64,000 nucleotides of DNA, taken from contig BDSL01000004.1 in NCBI GenBank assembly GCA_003116995.1, positions 310,001 through 374,000 of the forward strand, read 5' to 3'. This DNA is from Yamagishiella unicocca. Lineage: Eukaryota > Chlorophyta > Chlorophyceae > Chlamydomonadales > Volvocaceae. Positions 44,301-59,300 of the stretch are shown piece by piece (the stretch's first letter is position 1; the number at the start of each line of letters is the position of its first letter). Position numbers and translations under genes: made by a program. The notes under the pieces are model-generated. The model searched no databases. It saw nothing but the letters and a program-made list of their open reading frames with translations, and had not been told where the DNA came from.

Positions 44301-47300
44301 CCTTCTCCTCATGGAGCAAATACTCCTTCCTATGCTTCTCCCTGCCCCTGCCCCCCACCTGCCCGCACCTGCGCCCACGCGGGGTAGAGGATGAAGCATG
44401 CGATCATGACCACCAGCAGCTCCTGGCGCCATAGGGCCATGGTGCGGTGCAGGTTGGCCAGAGAGGCCCAGCGGACCTCGCCCTCCTCGGCCTCTTCATC
44501 ATAGGTGAAGAAGCTCCGGAACCAGCTGCCTCCCCTACTCAGCTTGAACTTGAAGAAGCTGGACATGCTCCTGGGCGGCGGCTTCTTGCTCTCGCTGCCC
44601 CCATCGCCCACATCGCTGCCCCGGTCGTGCACGCCGCTCTGGGTAACGGTAACCTGCATGACGCCGCCGGTGCTGTTGCGGCGGCCCGGCATGCCGCGGG
44701 GGGTCTGCCCCATCCACTGAGAGGGCCCGGGGATCTGACTGGACTGAGCGCCGCGCTTCGTGTAGGCGCGCCGGCCACCGGCGGCACCATCTGCTGCCTC
44801 GCCCTCACCTTCCGCTGCCTCATCTCCCCCCAAGCTGACACCCAGCCCCTCACTCCGCGGGTGGCCTGAGCCGGGCGTGCGGTGGGGTTCCGGGAGCAGT
44901 CGGGCGGAGCCGCGGCGCGAACCGCCGCCACCACCACCACCACCGCCCTCGGCGTCCGGCAGTGGCGGCAGCGTCGGGAGGGCACCGCGCGACCCACGGA
45001 AAGACGCGCGATGCCCGGCTGTGGACTCGCTGTCCGGCTGCGGGTGGACGGTGACGCCGTGGCTGTCGAACGACACCCGGTTGCCCATGCCGCGGAGGGA
45101 GCCGGTCGCCTTGAGGCCTCCCTGGTTGAGAGGGCTGCGAGCAGCGTGGGCTAGGGAGGAGGGTGAGGGGTGCCCGACGGCGCCGGACAGCGTCGTGAAG
45201 GGCGACGTAGGTTCCCTGGTGGGTGTTGGGCTCGTGGAGGCGGCGCTTCTGAGGTCAGACCGGCCGGCCGGAATCGACATATCCGCCAGAATGGCGACGG
45301 CAGAAGCTGGCGAGCTGGCGGGACTGGACTGATCCGCACCGTGCTGCAGCTGCTGCGCCGGCGGCAGCTCCTGGTGGCGTTCGGGTGGCACCGGCGTGGG
45401 AAGTCCAGGCGGCGCGGGCGGTGGCGGCAGCGGCGGCGCGGGCGGCGGCGGCATATCGTCGTCCTCCGCAGCCTTCGCCAATGAGCTCGAGAGCCGCCGA
45501 CGCACCGGAGTGGTTTGAACCAGGTCATCGTCGCCGTTGCGTGCCTGCTCCGCCTCCACTTCCGCCGCCTCCTTCTCGGAGCCCTCCTCCTTGATCACCA
45601 GGCCGATGTGAGCCGCGTCTTCATCGCCGAGCTCCTGGCCGAAAGTTTGCCTGCGGGAGCGCCGAGCGGCAGCACAACGTCACGGCTGCCGCTACGAGGC
45701 CCTGCAATTACAGGACCCGCGCCACAGGAAAGAAGGCATCTGATGCGCCGCTGCCACCTGATGTACCGCAGCCATCTGATGTGCCGCAGCCATCTGATCT
45801 TCTGATGTGCTGCAGCCATCCGACCTTCTGATGTGCCGCAGCCATTCACCAACCCCGTTTAGTCTCCATGCGATCATCTTCAGATCCACAAACAAAACCC
45901 CGGCAGTAACTGCCCAACCTCGGGACGGCCTGCGGCTAGCTGCGAGTGCCGGCCGGACGTGGCCGGCCTGTAGGTAGCTGTGAGGGGCGGACGTGGCTCT
46001 CACCTCATCACTGTGCTGCCGCTGCCCCGCCGCAGCTCAGAGGCGACCTCGTGCGTGAACGACCCCAGCAAGTGCGAGGCGCGCAGGTCCATGTCCTCAT
46101 CAAAGTCCTCGTAGTAGCCATCGGACGCCATGTCATCATTGTACTCGCCATCCTGCTTGGGGTCCGGGGCAGGAAGGGAGGCGAGGACTCGGCCGCATTC
46201 GGTAAGGAAGAGAGGAGGGCGGCGCGGGAAACCCGTGCTTCGCAAAACTCTCGTGATGCAATCGCACCAGCGTCACCCAGACCTTCCCAGCCAGGGCCTC
46301 GCGGTCCATGCGATCTGTCGGTCCACCAGCAGTGCCGCCAACCGGGTCTGCCCCCGCCCCCATCCTTACGCGTTCCTACGCTGCCCCCAGCCTCACCTTG
46401 CCGAACTGCGCAGCGGGCGGAGCGACCGCGGGGGACAGCGCGCCGAGGTCCACCAGGGGGAGCAAGAGTGTCAGTAAAAGGAGAGGTTCGCAGGGCGGGC
46501 GGGGAGCAAGCTTACATTTGGCATAGACCGAGCGTGCTAATGGTGGTAATGGTGCTACTGCTGCTGCTGCTACTGCTGCTGCTGCTGCTGCCGCCGCACT
46601 ATCCGCGGAGCTGCGTACTTCGAGCCTCGAGAGGGACGGCATCACACCCTCGCTGCGCACCTGCCGCTTGTTCGCCATTCGCCTGGCACGTTCCAGCTTG
46701 TACTCGCCCACGGTCCGCATGTCCAGCGTCGAATGTGACTGGCGGAAGCAAAGCAGTCGGAGTGGGCGGTCCAATAGTCAGTCTCGAAGGCAAGCAGGCC
46801 GCCGCGAAGTGCTTTGGAGGTACCATGTGCGAGTAAGATGTTGGTTAACGTGCAATCAGCGTCAATCCATTGCCACCAGGTTCCTCGCACAACCCCGCTG
46901 CGCCAGAGCCGGCGACGCAGGGGCCTGGGGGCATTACCTGCTCCGTCTTGGCCGGCACGCCGAAGTTGAAGAACAGGTACCTGCACGCAGCGTTCGGGGG
47001 GTAACGGCCGCGGAGGGCACCAAGCTGCCGCTATCAGTCCTAGACTAGATAAGCTGCGACTGCACCGTGTTGTGACGGCCATGCAGATTACAGCTTCGGC
47101 ACGCTGGCCATACGGTACCTCCACGACTAACCACACGTGTCCCCTAGCCCGAACCACCACGTGTGCACCCATCCACGTCCACGCCCACGCAACCACGTGT
47201 GCATACAGTGCCCATGGCCGCCTGGTTGGCCTCCCTAGCTGTCGTTCTCGTCCCTCTGCTGGCTCCGCCGCATCCCGCCTCCGCCCTCTACCTGCTGATG

Positions 47301-50300
47301 ACCCACAGCGCCGCCACACACAGAGTGCACAGCAACGGTGTGACCAGGGCCGCCAGCACGTCCACCATCGCCGTCGTGGAGGGCGAGGCGCCTGCGGCCA
47401 GCATGCAGCTGGGGCTGTACACCTGCAGCCCAGAGCAAACGCACGCAGCGTGCACGCAGCGTTCGGAGTCCTCGTGGCTTGAGGTGATAAATCGACACAA
47501 ACAGACCGTCGCCTAAACACGCACCCACAGGGACGCATCGCTTGGTCACCGAGCTGTTCCCAATGTAATGTTTCGTAATTCTTTTATTATCTTCGATTGC
47601 GCGACTCGCACTCCGGGGGGTTACACCGGCACCTATAGGCGCGCACGGCCTGCAGGGCTATGTGACCTGCCTGGCCGCCAAGGTGTCCCAGGCGCCCAGC
47701 ACCACTGTCCTCCCGAGCGCGGCGAAAACCACCGCTGGCGCAGCCTACCAGCCCACTCGTCCACTAGCCTACCCCCGCCTGCGGGGGCCCAGGTCCAGGC
47801 CCTCCCCCGGCCGGCCGGCACTCACCTTGGCCACAGCGCCGGTGAACGCCGACAGCAGCGATGTGACGAAGCTCACAGACTTGGGCCAGTCGATGTTGAG
47901 ACGCGTAACGATAACGAAGAACTGCATGTGGACGATGAGCACCTGCGGATCGCGCCGCAGCCCCAGTCGCAACACGTGTCAGCAGCTGGGAGCTGGGTAG
48001 TGGGAGCAGGCTCCTCCAACCCAGCACCACAACGCCCCCCGGCAGATTGCGGTAGTCCCGGCGGCCAAGCGGGAAGGGGAAGGCGGCGCAGCACGCCGCA
48101 GCCTTAAAGGCGTCCTTCCTTATGTGGCAGGGTTACCCAGGAAAGGCCTCCATCCGGTACGGCCCCAGAATGACACGGCTTGAAGGTCGGACTATGGCGG
48201 CATCCGACAGTTTCAGCCCCGTGTCAGAGAATTACCCAGCATCCGCGTCCCTCGCTGGCAGCTTGCACTGCACCTCAGCACCTACACACCACACCACCCA
48301 CCCACCCACCCTCATCAGGTCGCCAATGGCCAGCTGCTCGTCCTCCGTGTAGTCCGTCATGAACGTCAGCACGAGGGTGAACATAACGGTCAGCACGTTG
48401 GCGATGAAGCCCAGCACCGCGATCACGATACTGATGGACTGGGAGAAGCACTCGCCACACTCGAAGTCGCCCTTGCCTGCGAGGACCGCGGGGAAGACCG
48501 CCAAGGGGCGTGGGTGACATGAGGGGGAGTGGGTGACACGAGGGGCCATGAGTGACATGAGGGGGCATGCAACGGAGTGGTCTGGTCACGCTCTGAGTGT
48601 CGATTACATACCGTCATAGGGCATGGGGGGCATCAGGGGGCATGGGTGACATGAGGGGGCATGGGTGGCATGTGGGGGCATGAATGACACGAAGGGGCCT
48701 GGGTGAACTGAAGGGGCACGAGTGACTCCATGTACAAGAGTGCTAGCCAGGGATGTGAGGCGGGGCAACCTTGGCCTCTGGGCTGGGATATGACGTACCA
48801 CTGGCGCCTGAAACGTTTCCAAATCGGTTTTACTTTCCAGTGCCGATCCACGGCTTTCCTCTCATATCCCCCCTCCGCCTCCATTTCCTGCTGATCCCAC
48901 CCCTCGCTGCTCGCACCTGCATACATGTTACCGTCGACGGACGTGCACACTGCACACAGGTTGCCCGTGTAACCCGTGGAACACTGTTTCTGCATGTATG
49001 ATGCAGGGTGGTCGTACGGCAGGCCCCACAGGACGCACAAGCTGGGGTCGGTGAGGTTGAAGATGCCGTACGTCGCTCCTGGCGTGTCGAAGAAGCTGCT
49101 CGAGTCGCCGGCTAAGACGCTGTGGAAGACAATCGGCAACCGGCGGTGGCAGTAGTTACAAAGGACGTACAAAAGGACGTACAACGGACGGGGCTACACT
49201 GGGTCGAGGAAAACGTGCCACCGGCGGCAAGCTACGCATACGAACTTCACGGCTGAGTGGCAAACTGACACACGTTGCACTACAGCCCACATTCCGTGCA
49301 AGTGCTGATGCCGGCAGGCAAGGCGTGGCAGAGGTGATGCCACCTGTCCGATGTCACGCTGTTCCCCTCGAGGGAATGGCGGAGACTCACCTGTCGACAT
49401 ATGCCTGGTAGTCGAAGGACTCCGGGCGAGAATACCACCACTGCTGGCAGGCCACCAAGATGTCCTGTCCGCGCATCGACGTGATAAGGGGTGAATCCGG
49501 CAGGTTCGAGAGCGGTGGGAGGGGCAGGTTCACAAGGAGGAGGGAGGCAGGCAGGGGCGCAGGATGGCCAGCAGAGTGCGGACGATGACAAGTGTTGTCG
49601 GTACTCCCGGAGGTCGGGGACCCGGGGCTGCCTCGTAATGTTGCGACAGACAGGCCCACTTCCTCTGGGCTCCCGGGACTCCATGGGGTTCCGAGGCACG
49701 ACGAGCCGCCGCCTCGCAGCACCCGGTGCCCCCAGAGTGCTTCCTAGGCAGTCCATCCCGACTAGTTGGCGATGGCGCTGCAGTCGAGGGAGGTCCACGC
49801 ACCCCCCCTCCCTTTCTTCCTCGAACCATCCCTTTCCTCCTGTGTCGATCCAGGGGCTTAAATCGTACCCCACACCACGCAAAGCTCAGCCAGCCGTGTT
49901 GGACTTGCTCCGACCCCCAGCAGCACACCTGCGCCTCGGCGTCGCCATCACGGCACGCCTGGGCGTTCGGACACGCGTTCATGAACGTCGAGTTGGCCGC
50001 ACTCTGCCAGAAGCCAGGCCGCGGGAGGACCACCGCACCGCCGGGGCAGTCGGCGTCCTCGGGGCAGGGCCTGCAGGTGATGTCTGTGATGTTGGTGTAG
50101 GTGCAGTTGACCAGGGGCTCTGTGTCCTGTAGGCGCAGCCGGGAGGTACGGAGGGAGGGGGAATGGACGCAGGCAACACACAAGTACAGGCGCAACGTTG
50201 CCTAAGCGGTCCCGCAAGTCCCTCCAAGGCGGGCCCCCACACTGCAACCAAGTCCTCCAGCATACAATTCCAGCCGAGTGTACCCAATGTTTTCTACTCG

Positions 50301-53300
50301 GATTTACTTCACAGTTCGGACCTACGGGCCTCTCTCATACCCTCTTTGCAAGCCAAGGCTACGTGTGGAGCAGCGCCCTAGTTGCTTCCGGCTTCCTGCC
50401 CCCAGGGGAGGAATCCGAAATCGGAAATCGCTGCCGCCAGGGGGTCGGTCCGGCCACCCAACCTGGTCTGGCGGCGTACCTGCCATAGGCTGAACGACAA
50501 GGCGTCACACTTCTGACAGATGTAGCCGCTGTCGCGCGGCACCTCGCCGATACTGCAGGGCGGGACGGTGATGTTCACGATCATGGCTTCCACCTGCAAG
50601 CAGGAGTCCGCAACCGGGGTGATCAGTGGGGAGGCGCGCTCCAGGGTGGGGCATGCGGCATGCCGTGCACGGCCAGCTCGATTGGCGCATGCGGATTATG
50701 GTGGCTTTGTCCGAAGATAAGACGCAACTGGGCCTACGAATGAACTGGCTGGTGGAATTACTGTGGACACAATGCGGCATTTCACTTTGGCAAGTTTAGC
50801 AAATCGCCACACGCCACATGTTTGTATGACACGGGCATGCAAATGAGTTTTTTTGCTTAATTTTCTGAAGCTGAGTCTTCCTGTAGGCTTAAGTGGAGCT
50901 ATGTTCACTCTAGCTGAGCGCACTGTAATGGCCTCCATGCGAAAAGCGTAAGCAGTCCTGCTTCACGCAGTAGGAAAGGCTTGGCACATTCACGGGCTGC
51001 TGCGCGACTCCCCGCAAGGCAACCGCGCACACCGATGACCACCTTTTGTGCTGTGACGCCCGGAGAAACGACCCGAAGACGCAATCCGCTGGCCTTACTT
51101 ACCGTTCCCGCGAACGCTGAGTCCTCGACCTGGAACTCGACCGAGTAATTCTGCCCCTGAATCGCACAAACCAGGTTGCCAAGAGAACGGGTCGAGCAAG
51201 GGCCGAGCAAGGTAAAATTACGAAAAGAATGTCACGCGTCAAGCCATGATGTCCTGGTGCTGTAAAAGCCCGTGATAGATGTCAACCCCAAGAGACCGAC
51301 CTTCCGTCACGGCGCCGCATAGTGGGGCAGAAAAGACAGGAAATGCCGCATCGGCCAGATTTGCAGCCAACTTGCAACCGTTTTGTACGTCCGTTCGCAC
51401 GGGCATGGCGGCAGCGTGTCAACCCACGCTACCACGTACTCCCTAGCCACACTGCCACGACAAAAAGGCATATCATGCGATGTGGTGCCGCGATTCGCCA
51501 CTGCGTTACCTTTGGCGCCCTGAGGCGGATGCCGTGCATCATCGCGGTACCGTTTCGTGCGACCCCTTCGATTGTTCCCTGCAGCTCCGCCTTGCAGCCG
51601 TTGCTGGCGGCCTTGAGCCGCGCACGGATCTGCGCCTGGCGCAGTGTCGTGTTCTCTGCGCGGCCAGTTGGGGAATGCGAGGTTGTCACGCCAACATAGT
51701 TTTGGATGCAGCGTGCCGGCACCGGCTGAATGGCTGGTGCCTGCTGTCAATCGGACACTAGTCGTGCCAACCGCATGTTCAAGTATCGGTCACCCAGGAG
51801 AGGCAAGGCATGAGGCAAGGCGCACAGCACACAGATGCCGCCGGCTCCCAGGAATACACGGCGTATTCTACACGCAGAGCCTGTACTCGCTGGTACCGTA
51901 CGTAACGCTTATTTTGGCTCGTCCGTCTGGCACAAGGACCTGATGTTTTGTGCAATCCTCTGCGGGTTATGGGGGCTAGAGAGCATGCCGTGGTGGCTGA
52001 GAGGAGCTGGAAACGTATCCCTGCTGTTGCAGCTGCCACACAAGGCACCCCCTGATTGCATATGTGCATGTGCGGGTGCGGAATCCGTACCGGCGCACAC
52101 TCACCTGATGCAATCTGGTCAAGCGCATCCAGCAGCAGAATGGGCATATCCATCGGCTTGTTGGAGGGCGTGGTGATGTGGTAGTTGAGGATCTGCAGGA
52201 GGGCACCGGATCGAATAGAGACGAGATCATGTGCACGGCGCGTAAACAACTGGGAGAAAACTGTGTGCTAAACCTGACTCGCGACAAGGGGCGGCAATAG
52301 CTTGTTGCACACTGGCGTAAAGACCAGCGCAATGCAGACCACGAGCTACAAGTAAGACCATTCGCAGCAAACATCATGTGTCGTACTCGCCGGTAACTTG
52401 TACGATCGCCAAGTGCGACCGACGCCGACCCTCTGCCGTACCTGTCGGTAGTCCTGGGTATCGTTGTCGAACACCAAGCCCGGTGCCACTGTGAAAACCG
52501 GGCTGTTTGCAAGGGTTTGCTGGGAGCCCCCACCCTGCGCGTTGTTCAGGCGACGGCGTCCTTCTCCCCCTGACTTGTCGTCCGCCGCCGACGCCTCACC
52601 GGCGTCGGCCACATTGGACGTGTTGCCTGCGTTTCATTGAGAGCAGCCAGCAAAGAGCATGCCTCGCGGGTGAACTGATTCATCTCTTCAGCCGCGAAGC
52701 GCAGCGGTAACCGGGCAGGTCCGCGTAATCCAAAAGATTACGAGAAAACGAGACCTGGCGGCGGTTGCCAGGCGCGTATCGCAGTGCCATGCCATAGTTC
52801 CAAAGCCCGTCATATCCCATCGTATATAACAGCGTCATCGAGACGCACTAAGCAGAAGCAGTAGGCCGGGCGCAGACGACAGGCCGACTCACCGGTCCAC
52901 GACACATCGACGACCCGGAGTTTGCTCGGAACGATGGCGATCAAGTAGCCATAGCCCTGCGCAGTAGCAGAGGAATAACGGCAGGGACCAGCTGATGAAC
53001 GCGAGGCGAGGTCAGCGCCGCGGCATGCGCGCCACCAGGTTGATCTTACGGCTATCGTGAAAGCGATCTAGTTCTCCTACATGATCATGCAGTGTTATCT
53101 TTCTCGATGTCACGTTTTTTTTAAAGGAAAGCGATGGCCCCCCGCCCCGCAACCCCGCACCCGGGCCCGGTTGTCTGAGATGTTGAGCGTCGACAGCTGG
53201 TCCCCAGACAGGTCTAGCTGCTCAATGGACATGTTGTAGATGCGCTGGATCTCGTCCTTGTAGCAGCTCTGGACGATGCGGTTGTCCAGTACCTGGTATG

Positions 53301-56300
53301 AGGCTGTTACGAAAGGAGGGGGAGAAGGCGGGGTTCCGGTCCTTTATCGCAGCAGCAGCAGCCAACAGGGCAACGCAGGAGGGCTGATGGCAAAGGCAGG
53401 GGCGACCATCAACGATCTAGATGCTGCTGGCCTGCGCGACTGGGTCCATCTCTACGATACGCCTAGATGTCTGAAGCACGTCCGCTTGGCATGGGCGAGG
53501 CGGACAAGGCCCACACGCCCCGTCGAACCCGTGTCTCAACCAGGACGCCAGCTGCGACCCACCCTTCTTCATGGCCACCAGCACCCGCTCCGCCAGATCG
53601 CTCTCGTTGAAGTCCGAGTACCGGATGGCCATGTCGCCAGCAACACCGGCACTGCCGCTGGCGTCGCACACCAGGGATAAGGCCTCGGGGTGGGAGGCGA
53701 ACAGAGCCCCGCCACTGCGCGCAGCCTCGTTGTTGTAAAACCTGGGCCTGTTGGGATTCCAGCAGGGGCCCGGGAGGCGGATAGCCAAGTCAGCGCGTCG
53801 TTCCGAGGTAAGTCACCCACGTGTCGCATATGCGACACATTATCACGTATGCCCCACTTCTGCCGCAGGTGCGATCACGAGCCAAACCCCAGTACTCACA
53901 GGAAGACGACTGTGCCCCAGCAGCCCTTCGGTCGAGGCCACTGCAGGCTCTGTACGGTCCCTTCAAACAGCGTTTGTGCGCTCGTGAAGGCAGTCGGCAT
54001 GAACATGTTGTCGCTTCGGAACAGCGAGTCGGCGTTCTGGGGGTCGTCGGGTCGAGGGAGGGAGGCAGGGGGCAGCAAGCATCTTCAAGCTCCCGTACGC
54101 TGATGCCAAGTGCGGAGGGAAGTCCATGCTGAGGTTTATCGTGTGTAAAAGGAAACGTAGACTAGTTGGGTGTGAGCCCGCACTTGGTGCAGGCATTCCG
54201 CGTCTACCTGTCCTTTACACGCGATAAACATGTACAGCATGAGCTTCCCTCTGAAACAGCCCGCAGCTTGCTGGGCGGCGACCAAGGCAGGTAGGATCCG
54301 GATTCAAGCATTTCATACCAGTACCATCAGTAACAAACACGCCAATGGAAAGTAGAGCAGCGCCTAAGCTATGCCCCCGAGCAGCCCCACAGCAACTGCG
54401 CCGCGCACCACACGCACCAGGTCGCACTGGGACTCTATGAAGATGGAGCCGCCCTGCAGCGTTGCGTTGTTGCCCTCGAAGTAGGAATCCGCCAGAAGGG
54501 TCGACACGTGGCCGCGAACCAAACACCCGCCGCCAATGCCGTCCTGCAGCGTCAGCCGCAATAATAATGCAGGTCAGCATCGCCGACTGGCTCCGTCCCC
54601 ATCACCATCAACTCGACCCCACCAAGACTCACCAGGTAGTCGTCCGCTGCGTTAGCGTCTGTGGCAACGTTGTTGATAATGTTGCTCTTGAACACTATGG
54701 CTATGCTTGCACCAACCGTGTACCCGGCCTTGTACGCCCCCGTTACAGGCAGATCATTCCAGAGGTACAGCCCACCCGCGCTCTGCGCCGTGTTGGAGTC
54801 GATGGTCGTATCGTTCAGCAGCACTATGGCGCAGGAGACAGCGCTAACGGCGCCACCGCGACCGCTGGCGGTGTTGTTGGACAGGAGAGTTCCGGAGGTC
54901 AGCTGCAGCTCATTGCAGGCTGAAGCCTGCAGGGAACGGGTGGGTTTGGCACGAAACGCGGGGCACGTCAGGGTTAGGGTGGAATGCCAATAGCAGCAAG
55001 GCCAACTTCCAGGATTCTAGTTTTCGGTGTCACAAGACCCTGAAGTCCAAACCCTAGGCTTGCGCACGCAGAATCACATGTGATGCAGCCCTGGGGCGTC
55101 GAAGCGGAAGCTGCTTCCGGCACAGCTCAGCCAATGGCTGTACTGTGACAGGGAGGTAACCCCAGCGACGAAGAGTTGCTATTAAAACTTGCCTCATAAC
55201 GGGCCCCGCTTTTACTGCGGAAAATAGGTACAGCGTGCTGGCCGGCGCATGGCCACGCTTTCGGACACAGCAGTAGATGTCGTGCTTACGGTGCTCGAAA
55301 GGTATCAAAACGCGTCTGACTCACCATGATGCCGCCACCATTGCCGAGGTTCTCTTCATTTGCATAGTTAGCGGTCGGCCCCTTGTTAAGAGCTGTGATG
55401 TCAGCCCGGTTGTTCTTCAAGTTGCACTGGCTCAACACCACCGATATGTGGTCCGAGATTGCCAGGCCACCACCGGACGCCGCATAGTTGCCGGCCATTG
55501 TCGTGTTGATGAATACCACCTGCAGCCCACACTGCTTGTCAGGTATCGAGCGCCGCACCTTGCCAGCACAGCAGAGTGCGCTGCAGTGCACTGGTTGTTC
55601 AAGACCTGATCCCAGCACCGCCCCAACCTACCAGTGCCGACGTACAGTTTCCCTCATAGACCCAACCCACCAGTGCCGGTCTACGGGTTTCCTCTTAGCC
55701 CCAACCCACCCCGCGGGCAGCCCAGCCCCGAGGTTGGGCTGTTGGTACCTGTTGGTGCACGTCCGCGGCGTCCAGAGAAACGCCTCCTCCTGACCCCACG
55801 GCCGCCGTGTTCGACGTGAATTTGCTGCTCACCACGAACAACTGTTGACAGGAAGGAGCAAGGCGGCGGGGTTGCGTTATTCAGGATGGCACAGTCGCGA
55901 CGTACTGTCAAACTGCTACTGCTTCCCAGTGCAACCTCTTGTTGTGTAGCGACCTAAACGCACAAGCCTTCCCGTGAAGCTGCAAATCCGTGGACTAGAA
56001 CACACTGCACAGCCAAGCCCAGGACTAGCAGTACCGTCCAGCTGGTACGGGTGTTGGGTTCACTCTGGGGCCACTAGATCGGTACGGTCACGGTGGCCCA
56101 CCCACACCTCCAGGCGCATGTCGAGCTGGTGGTCGTCTTGGCGCAGCGCCAGGCCTCCGCCGTCACCGCTGATGACGGTGTTGTTCATGACCTGCAACAA
56201 GGCATTAAGAAGGCACCTAGCTAACGACTTCACCGCTGAGCGGGGAACCAGGCTGCGTGATCAATCCAGGCAAGCTGTTGACCGCAGACCATCGACGCAA

Positions 56301-59300
56301 TACACGGGCCGAAGGCCGAACAAGACGAAGGGAGGCAATTAGGCCAGTGGTGTCGCACGCTCGCATGGCAACAATGGTTACGTGGCTGCCCGTGCGGACC
56401 CAAAATCACCCGGGACGCGCCACATAGGGCATTCCAACACACGCTCGTCCTAGTTGCCATGGTGTCAACCAGGAACCAGGAATTCGGCGACCCAGAGGAA
56501 CCCATGCAGGCCACACACAGCCAGCTTCCCTTGAGCCCTTCCCTCTCAGCAGACGAGGCGCAGGGAAGGGTGCCGCCTGACCACCATACCACACCCCACC
56601 ACAAAGCACCGCACCGCACCGCACCGCACCACGTCACACCACAAAGCAGCGCACCTCGAAGCCGTCCATGAGGACGCGTCCCTGTCCTCCGTCCACGTAC
56701 ACGGCACCACCCTTCGCCCCCGCCACGTTGTTTGTCATGGTAGCGTTCATGTGAAGCATACTGAGCCCACGAACGTACGAGGTGTCCGGGGGGGCGACCG
56801 TCGCCGTGCAGGTGACCTGCACGCCGCTCATGCGTCCCTCCGGGTCCCACGACCCGGACTTGTACCCAGCGATAAGCAAAGACGCGTTGTAGCCCCCAGT
56901 GTCGACACTCGGATCGTATCGGTATGCAGCTGCCGCCACGGCCGGGGCGATGTTGGCTTGGCTGAAGGCAGCTTTGGGCAGGCTCAGAAGCAGGGCCTGA
57001 AGGGAACAGTGGGGTCGAGGATATGGGCACCAAATGACATGATGCGCGTTTAGCAGACACACACGAGGGTTATTCGGGAGCCAAAGGCAGGCCACTACGC
57101 GCCCCATCGTGGTCACCATAAAATGACACCCAAAAGCAACTACACAGATTTCGTATCTGGGAAACAAACTAAATACCCGGAATAGATCAAGATGCGGGGG
57201 ATGGAGTCGCACCTGGACGTCTGAATAGCTGTAGTTGTACGGGTTGGGCTGGTACTGCGCCGTTGTAAAGTCCACCGCGCACGACCTGCCAACCTCATTG
57301 GGCAGCCGCTCAATGGCACGCGTGTGAACCAGCATTTGCGACTCGTGCGTATTGGCCAAACCGTTACCGGTATTCAGCGTCGTACTATTGCCAAGTACCC
57401 AGACGGAACCCTGAACTGTAATGCTGGTCCCAGCCTCCACCACGACTTCCGTACTGCTGCGCCCGACTATGGCGCTGCCTGGTGCCATTATCAACTTTGA
57501 ACCATCCGCAAGCGTGTAGCCGGCCTGCACCAGGTTGTCGTACAGCACCGTTCCGTTGCGGGTTACGTACATTATATACCGCTCGCCCAGGTTGGAAGTA
57601 GCTGCAGTTAGGGTCCATGGATCCGCAAACAGGACGCTGCTGAGGGCAGCAGGCGCCGCGGACAGGGCGACTGTATCCCCACCCAGTGAAAATGACTTTC
57701 CGTTGCTGAGCGACCAGGTGCTGCTTTGGACCGTCAGCTGGGTCTCAGAGCCCAGCACAGTCGTCGCGCTGTCCTGCAGAAACAGGTTACTGCCGGGCTG
57801 CAAGTCGAGGACAGACCCCACGGCAAGCCTGTAACTGACGTCGAGGTGCGTGTCCTGCAACTGTGTGCCGTTCTGGCCAATCCACGCAACATAGCGGCCT
57901 GCGACTGTATCCAGGGACCAGCCACTGCTACCAGCCGTTATACCGCTGCCAGCGACTGGCTGCACGACAAGTTGCTTGGCGGCCCCACCCGGCTTGATCG
58001 TGGTGCCATTGCTGAATTCCAGGGCACTGTCGTGCACCAGCAGGTCAACGTCGGATGTGATGACAGAGGTGAAGCTGTCGTGCGCAATCAGCAAGCTGCC
58101 CTGTGCCAGGTACACGACACTTCCCTCGGGCAGTGGATATGTATCACCCGTGGAAGTGTCGAAAAGATAGGACCGCTCCCAGCTGGCCATGATGAGGTAC
58201 CGATACAACTCCGTCGTGTTTAAGGAGGTGCCATTGTTGAAAAGGAGGCTGCTTTTGGGGGCAGTTGCTGCAGTGAGGGACACCTTAGTGCCGCTCGTTG
58301 CAATGGTTGTTCCGTTGCTGAGCTCCCACACAGCTCCCTTGACTGTTAGGCTTGCTTTCGAGGACAAGATTGCTGAGCCATCATGCCAGGTAATGATGGC
58401 GCTTCTGGGGAAGTACATCGAGTCTGTGTCTAGCAGGCTCTTAACAACACCAAGAGCGGAGTCATACAGGAAAGTGCCCACCGGGGCAGAGAGTATCGTG
58501 TAACGGTTCCAGTCTTGAACGAGGTTGCTCGTCTCATCAGTCAGCTGTATGGTGCTCCCCACCGGGACCACCAGACTGACTGCAATGTTGCCGCTGTCAA
58601 CAGCCACTGTCGTGCCATCGCTGAGCTGCCAAAAGCTGCCTCTCACCTTGAGGGTGATTCCCCGTGCCAGCACCTCCGAGCCATCCATGAGTGTCGCATA
58701 AGTGCTGCCGCTAGCCAGTGACACAACTGTCCCACTGGCCATGTCGACCCCCCTGCCACTAGCAGCATGTTCCAGGAGCGTGCTACTGCGACTAAGCCGT
58801 AATATGTAAGAGTTCCAGTCAGAGATGTCGGTAGTGCTGCCGCTGGCAATCAGGACGGAGCTTCCATCCGTGGGCATGGCACACACAGCCACCAGACTGC
58901 CCCCAGGCGATAACATCGTGCCGTTTGGCAGCACCCATGCGCCGGGCTGGACACCAATACTAATCTGTGCGGTCAAGGAGGTGGTGTGGTTGAAGTGCGC
59001 GAGGATGGGACTACCGTTGGCTAGGGAGGCGAACGTGCTGTTGCCGAGAAAGAAGGTGCTGCCAGCTGACGAGTCATACATGATGTAACCGGTACGGCTG
59101 ATGCAAAGAATGAAGCGGTTCCATTCTTCCACTCGGATGACCGACCCGCCAGGCAAAGTCACGACGGCATCAGCGGCAAGCACGATACTTGCAGCTGGCA
59201 TCTCATCAGAGGGCTGTGTGGCGGTGCCATCGGAGTAGATCCAGGCGCCGGACGTCATGAGCAATCTGGCCCCGGCCGGTACCATTGACATGCTGGAGGA

